From: an uncultured Eubacteriales bacterium
GTDB lineage: Bacteria; Bacillota_A; Clostridia; Lachnospirales; Lachnospiraceae
Length of the DNA: 8,618 bases
Direction of reading: 5' to 3'
Assembly (NCBI GenBank): GCA_900321365.1
Contig: ONVT01000274.1
Location: 1 to 8,618 of the forward strand
Shown here: positions 5,978-8,618 of the stretch, piece after piece
How positions within the stretch are numbered: position 1 is the stretch's first letter
Layout: every line of letters begins with the position of its first letter
Notes under the pieces: model-generated
The model's database searches: none
Told to the model about the DNA's origin: nothing
The model's input: the letters and a program-made list of their open reading frames with translations, nothing else
Program-made: the position numbers and the translations under genes

Positions 5978-6510
5978 ACCAGCTCCAGCACGACTTCCAT
6001 CGCGCCATCGCCTCTTCTCTGACCGATCTTGATGATACGTGTATAACCGCCGTTGCGGCTTGCGTACTTCGGTGCCAGCTCGTCGAAAAGCTTCGCCGGA
6101 AGATCAGCCTTCTTCGTGTTTCTCTTTTTTCCCGCAGCCTCAGACGGAATCTCCGTGACCGGATACAGGACCTTCAGCATCTGGCGTCTTGCGTGCAGCC
6201 TGCTCGGGTTGTCCTTTTTGATCTCCTTCTCGACCTCGTCATAGACAGTCTTTTTCTTTCCGTCGACGACTTCCTTGATTCTCTTGCCGTCTTTGTCCTT
6301 GCGCGGAACCTTCGCCATAACCTTGACAACTTCATAGTTGTCCTTCTCTCTCACCGCGAGCGCAATGAGGCCTTCCGCTATCTTCCTGGTCTCCTTCGCC
6401 TTCGCCTCGGTCGTGATGATGCGGCCGTGGTAGAGCAGCTGCGTGACCTGGTTTCTCAGCAGGGCTTTTCTCTGCGATGAAGTTCTGCTTAACTTTCTGT
6501 AACCTGACAT
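5974..6510 (-). CDS. rplQ: Ribosomal protein L17, enlarged clostridial form
   Basis: L17 is a large-subunit protein near the peptide exit tunnel. The 178-residue protein opens with [18 protein letters not shown] and has [24 protein letters not shown] (26-49). It ends in [20 protein letters not shown] and MEVVLELV, all diagnostic. It is about 50-60 residues longer than the enterobacterial protein because of a charged insertion between about 55 and 136, a form I associate with Lachnospiraceae and relatives. The ATG giving MSGYRKL was chosen because GGAGGG (6518-6523) lies seven bases upstream; a longer in-frame ATG (6525) would overlap that site. It is last in the alpha-operon order and overlaps the acetyltransferase start. 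Confidence 0.95.
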   Translation of the reverse strand: MSGYRKLSRTSSQRKALLRNQVTQLLYHGRIITTEAKAKETRKIAEGLIALAVREKDNYEVVKVMAKVPRKDKDGKRIKEVVDGKKKTVYDEVEKEIKKDNPSRLHARRQMLKVLYPVTEIPSEAAGKKRNTKKADLPAKLFDELAPKYASRNGGYTRIIKIGQRRGDGAMEVVLELV

Positions 6511-6529
6511 TTCGGTTCCCTCCATTCAT

Positions 6530-6570
6530 GCAGTGCGGACGTGCTTTCTTCGGTCTTACCGTCCGCCTGC
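6530..6570 (-). other. Stable stem-loop between rpoA and rplQ
   Basis: On the minus strand, arms at 6560-6570 and 6530-6541 form eleven base pairs with one bulged A (complement of 6534). The 18-base loop contains a further small CGGT/ACCG pairing. It ends about seven bases before the rplQ Shine-Dalgarno and has no U-run, so it is unlikely to terminate. It may be a processing site or a translation-control element for L17. Confidence 0.6.
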
Positions 6571-6589
6571 GTACTTGTATTATAATTCT

Positions 6590-7549
6590 TTACATTTCCT
6601 CGCCGGTGTGAAGCCCGAGTCCGAGCTCCTGCAGCTTGGCAAGCACTTCCTCCAGAGACTTCCTTCCGAGGTTGCGCACCTTCATCATGTCGTCCGGAGT
6701 CTTGTTGCACAGCTCCCCGACCGTATTGATGCCGGCCCTCTTCAGGCAGTTGTAGGATCTGACCGAGAGCTCGAGCTCATCGATCGTCATGTCGAGCAGA
6801 CCGCCCTCCGGGGCGTCATCCGGCTGGATCAGCACGGGCTGCAGCGGCTTGTCGGACAGATCAATGAACAGCCTGAGGTGGTCACTCAGAACCTTGGCTG
6901 CCATGCTGACCGCCATATCCGGTGTGAGTGTTCCGTTGGTCCAGACATCCAGCGTCAGCTTGTCATAATCCGTATCCTGGCCGACACGGGTATTCTCAAC
7001 CGTCATATTTACACGCTCCACCGGCGTGTAGATCGCATCCACGGCAATCACGCCGATCGGCATGTCATCCCTCTTGCCCTTATCCGCGCTCACATAGCCG
7101 CGGCCATTCGTGATGGTCAGCTCCATGCTCAGCTTGCAGTCCGCGCCGCCGTTGAGAGTGGCAATCACCTGGTCCGGATTGATGATCTCGATGTCAGAGT
7201 CTACATCGATATCCGCGCCGGTCACGGTGCCCTCGCTCATAAACTCGATATAAGCCGTCTTCGGTTCATCCGAGGACGAGGTATTGCGGATCGCAAGGTT
7301 CTTGATGTTCAGGATGATCTCCGTAACGTCTTCCTTGACGCCCGGGATGCAGCTGAACTCATGCAGGACTCCGTCGATCTTCACCTGGCTGACGGCGGTT
7401 CCCGGAAGGGAGGACAGCATGATCCTCCGAAGGGAATTGCCAAGGGTTGTGCCATATCCACGCTCCAGCGGCTCGATCACGAATCTGCCATGCTTTTTAT
7501 CTTCCGACACTTCAGACACGGTAATATTGGGAATAATAAAATCGAACAA
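6590..7549 (-). CDS. rpoA: DNA-directed RNA polymerase subunit alpha, TTG start
   Basis: The alpha dimer nucleates RNA polymerase assembly, and its C-terminal domain contacts UP elements and activators. The 319-residue protein has an N-terminal domain with [21 protein letters not shown] (27-47), a linker at about 230-250, and a C-terminal helix-hairpin-helix domain. In that domain Arg264, Asn267, Gly295 and Lys297 match the DNA-contacting residues of E. coli (Arg265, Asn268, Gly296, Lys298). Length is normal for Bacillota. The start is TTG, six bases after a strong AAGGAGGG (7556-7563); no in-frame ATG gives the conserved MFDF start. It lies between rpsD and rplQ, with hairpins in both flanking gaps. 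Confidence 0.96.
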   Translation of the reverse strand: MFDFIIPNITVSEVSEDKKHGRFVIEPLERGYGTTLGNSLRRIMLSSLPGTAVSQVKIDGVLHEFSCIPGVKEDVTEIILNIKNLAIRNTSSSDEPKTAYIEFMSEGTVTGADIDVDSDIEIINPDQVIATLNGGADCKLSMELTITNGRGYVSADKGKRDDMPIGVIAVDAIYTPVERVNMTVENTRVGQDTDYDKLTLDVWTNGTLTPDMAVSMAAKVLSDHLRLFIDLSDKPLQPVLIQPDDAPEGGLLDMTIDELELSVRSYNCLKRAGINTVGELCNKTPDDMMKVRNLGRKSLEEVLAKLQELGLGLHTGEEM

Positions 7550-7555
7550 TTCAGT

Positions 7556-7563
7556 CCCTCCTT
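7556..7563 (-). promoter_or_regulatory. Strong Shine-Dalgarno deciding the rpoA TTG start
   Basis: AAGGAGGG on the minus strand, six bases upstream of the TTG at 7549. The near-perfect complement to the 16S 3' end supports this TTG as the true start and may compensate for the weak start codon. Confidence 0.8.
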
Positions 7564-7591
7564 GTAGGTGGCATGTTCGGCTTTGTTACGG

Positions 7592-7622
7592 AAGACGCCG
7601 CCGGGAAATCCCGGCGTGTCTT
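7592..7622 (-). other. Stable stem-loop between rpsD and rpoA
   Basis: On the minus strand a seven-pair GC stem (arms 7610-7616 and 7599-7605) is capped by an ATTT tetraloop. Below an asymmetric internal loop it is extended by five more pairs (arms 7618-7622 and 7592-7596). It starts nine bases after the rpsD stop. Downstream is not U-rich, so full termination before rpoA is unlikely; attenuation, RNA processing or mRNA stabilisation fits better. Confidence 0.6.
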
Positions 7623-7630
7623 GTGCCTGA

Positions 7631-8224
7631 TTACTTGGAGTACAGCTCGACGATCTGAACTTCGTTCACCGGAACATCGATCATCTCCCTTGTCGGAAGC
7701 TCTTTCACGATACCCCTGAAGTTCTCTGCGTCAGCATCCAGCCACTCCGGCACAAGTCTGCCGTGAACAGCTTCTGCGATGTCCTTGTATCTCTGGGAAT
7801 CCCTGCACTTCTCCTTGATCTCGATCACATCGCCGGCCTTAACAAGATAGGACGGAATGTTGACACACCTGCCGTTGACGGTCACGTGCTTGTGGTCGAC
7901 GATCTGACGTGCCTCCCTGCGGGTTCTCGCGAACGCAAGACGGAAGATCACGTTGTCCAGTCTGGACTCGAGCAGGATCATGAGGTTCGGTCCGGTCATG
8001 CCGGGCATGCGGTCCGCCTTCTCATAATAGTTGTGGAACGGCTTCTCGGTGACGCCGTAGATGAACTTTGCCTTCTGCTTTTCCCTCATCTGCAAGCCAT
8101 ACTCGCTGACCTTATGTCTGGTCTGGCGCGGCTGGCGATTCGACTTCTTGTCATAACCCAGGACAGTCGGCTCGAGTCCCAGGGCTCTGCATCTCTTTAA
8201 TACAGGTGTTCTGTTAACTGCCAT
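7631..8224 (-). CDS. rpsD: Ribosomal protein S4 (zinc-free form)
   Basis: S4 is a primary 16S rRNA-binding protein that starts assembly of the 30S subunit body and often represses its own operon. The 197-residue protein starts MAVNRTPVLKRCRALGLEP. Its S4 RNA-binding domain (about 86-136) includes ESRLDNVIFRLAFARTRREA and HKHVTVNGRCVNIPSYLVKAGD, and it ends VPVNEVQIVELYSK. The N-terminus lacks the four-cysteine zinc knuckle, so it is the zinc-independent type. The ATG follows GGAGGT by nine bases. It lies 42 bases after rpsK and is followed by a hairpin and rpoA, the usual alpha-operon order. Confidence 0.96.
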   Translation of the reverse strand: MAVNRTPVLKRCRALGLEPTVLGYDKKSNRQPRQTRHKVSEYGLQMREKQKAKFIYGVTEKPFHNYYEKADRMPGMTGPNLMILLESRLDNVIFRLAFARTRREARQIVDHKHVTVNGRCVNIPSYLVKAGDVIEIKEKCRDSQRYKDIAEAVHGRLVPEWLDADAENFRGIVKELPTREMIDVPVNEVQIVELYSK

Positions 8225-8266
8225 TCTGATTCTACCTCCGTTTTTCTGGCAAAAATGAACTCGCGA

Positions 8267-8618
8267 TCAGACTCTCCTGCGCTTCGGCGGACGGCATCCG
8301 TTGTGCGGTACCGGGGTGACATCATGGATGGAGACAACCTCCAGTCCATTTGCGAACAGAGCGCGGATCGCCGCCTCTCTTCCCGAACCCGGACCCTTTA
8401 CGAATACGTCAACCGTCTTCAGGCCATGCACCAGGGCGGCCTTCGTAGCCGTCTCGGCTGCCATCTGAGCAGCGTACGGGGTAGATTTTCTGGAACCTTT
8501 AAAACCAAGGCCGCCGGCACTTGCCCATGAGAGGGCATTGCCCTGCGCATCCGTCAGCGTAACGATCGTATTATTGAAGGAAGACTGAATATGCGCCTGG
8601 CCTCTTTCCACGTTTTTC
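8267..8618 (-). CDS. rpsK: Ribosomal protein S11, missing N-terminus (runs off right edge)
   Basis: S11 lies on the 30S platform beside the E-site and the mRNA exit path. The last 116 codons are present. They contain [20 protein letters not shown], the [21 protein letters not shown] segment, and the C-terminal [19 protein letters not shown], all diagnostic. A GTG at 8611 could be taken for a start, but it is preceded in frame by Lys-Asn, matching the family's KKNVERGQ. The true start, about a dozen codons further, is therefore beyond the window. It is followed by rpsD after 42 bases. Confidence 0.95.
   Translation of the reverse strand, partial: KNVERGQAHIQSSFNNTIVTLTDAQGNALSWASAGGLGFKGSRKSTPYAAQMAAETATKAALVHGLKTVDVFVKGPGSGREAAIRALFANGLEVVSIHDVTPVPHNGCRPPKRRRV

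Noticed and set aside
6579..6584. A perfect TATAAT on the minus strand just after the rpoA stop, possible rplQ promoter.
   Set aside because: The best -35-like hexamer (TTCACA at 6607-6612) is 22 bases away and there is no TG extension; at the proper distance the sequence is GC-rich and unlike a -35. Probably chance in an AT-rich gap.
8609..8611. GTG as the start of rpsK.
   Set aside because: The codons before it (Lys-Asn) continue in frame and match the S11 family sequence KKNVERGQ, so the gene continues past the window edge.
1..8618. CRISPR arrays, insertion sequences, tRNA or rRNA genes, prophage or defence genes.
   Set aside because: No repeat-spacer pattern, transposase, integrase, RNA gene or defence domain is visible; the window is almost entirely conserved housekeeping genes.

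Overview
The window is a housekeeping chromosomal segment of a GC-rich member of the Bacillota, most like a Lachnospiraceae-type clostridium. This rests on three things seen in the sequence: the order rpsK-rpsD-rpoA-rplQ followed by an ECF transporter module and truA; an enlarged ribosomal protein L17; and strong Shine-Dalgarno sites with frequent TTG starts. Family and genus placement is inference from remembered protein features, not from a search.

All genes but one are on the minus strand, so transcription runs from the right edge to the left. From right to left: rpsK (S11, cut by the right edge), rpsD (S4), rpoA (RNA polymerase alpha) and rplQ (L17) form the end of the alpha ribosomal operon. 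A RimJ/RimL-like GNAT acetyltransferase gene overlaps the rplQ stop codon. A cytosolic cyclophilin gene then lies alone on the plus strand, convergent with the acetyltransferase and divergent from the next block. That block is ecfA1-ecfA2-ecfT, the energising module of a group II ECF vitamin transporter with no substrate-binding S component here, followed by truA (tRNA pseudouridine synthase).

Directly after truA lies a near-consensus promoter with an extended -10, then rpmG (L33; 49 codons with a TTG start), secE, nusG and the start of rplK (L11, cut by the left edge). This block is normally the head of the rplKAJL-rpoBC cluster, so the tail of the large transcription-translation supercluster sits directly upstream of what is usually its head.

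There is no mobile element, CRISPR array, tRNA, rRNA or clear defence or secondary-metabolism system. The points worth a second look are the supercluster junction, the rplQ-coupled acetyltransferase, the inverted and direct repeats with a G-rich tract between ecfA1 and the cyclophilin gene, two stable intercistronic hairpins flanking rpoA, and insertions in NusG and L17.
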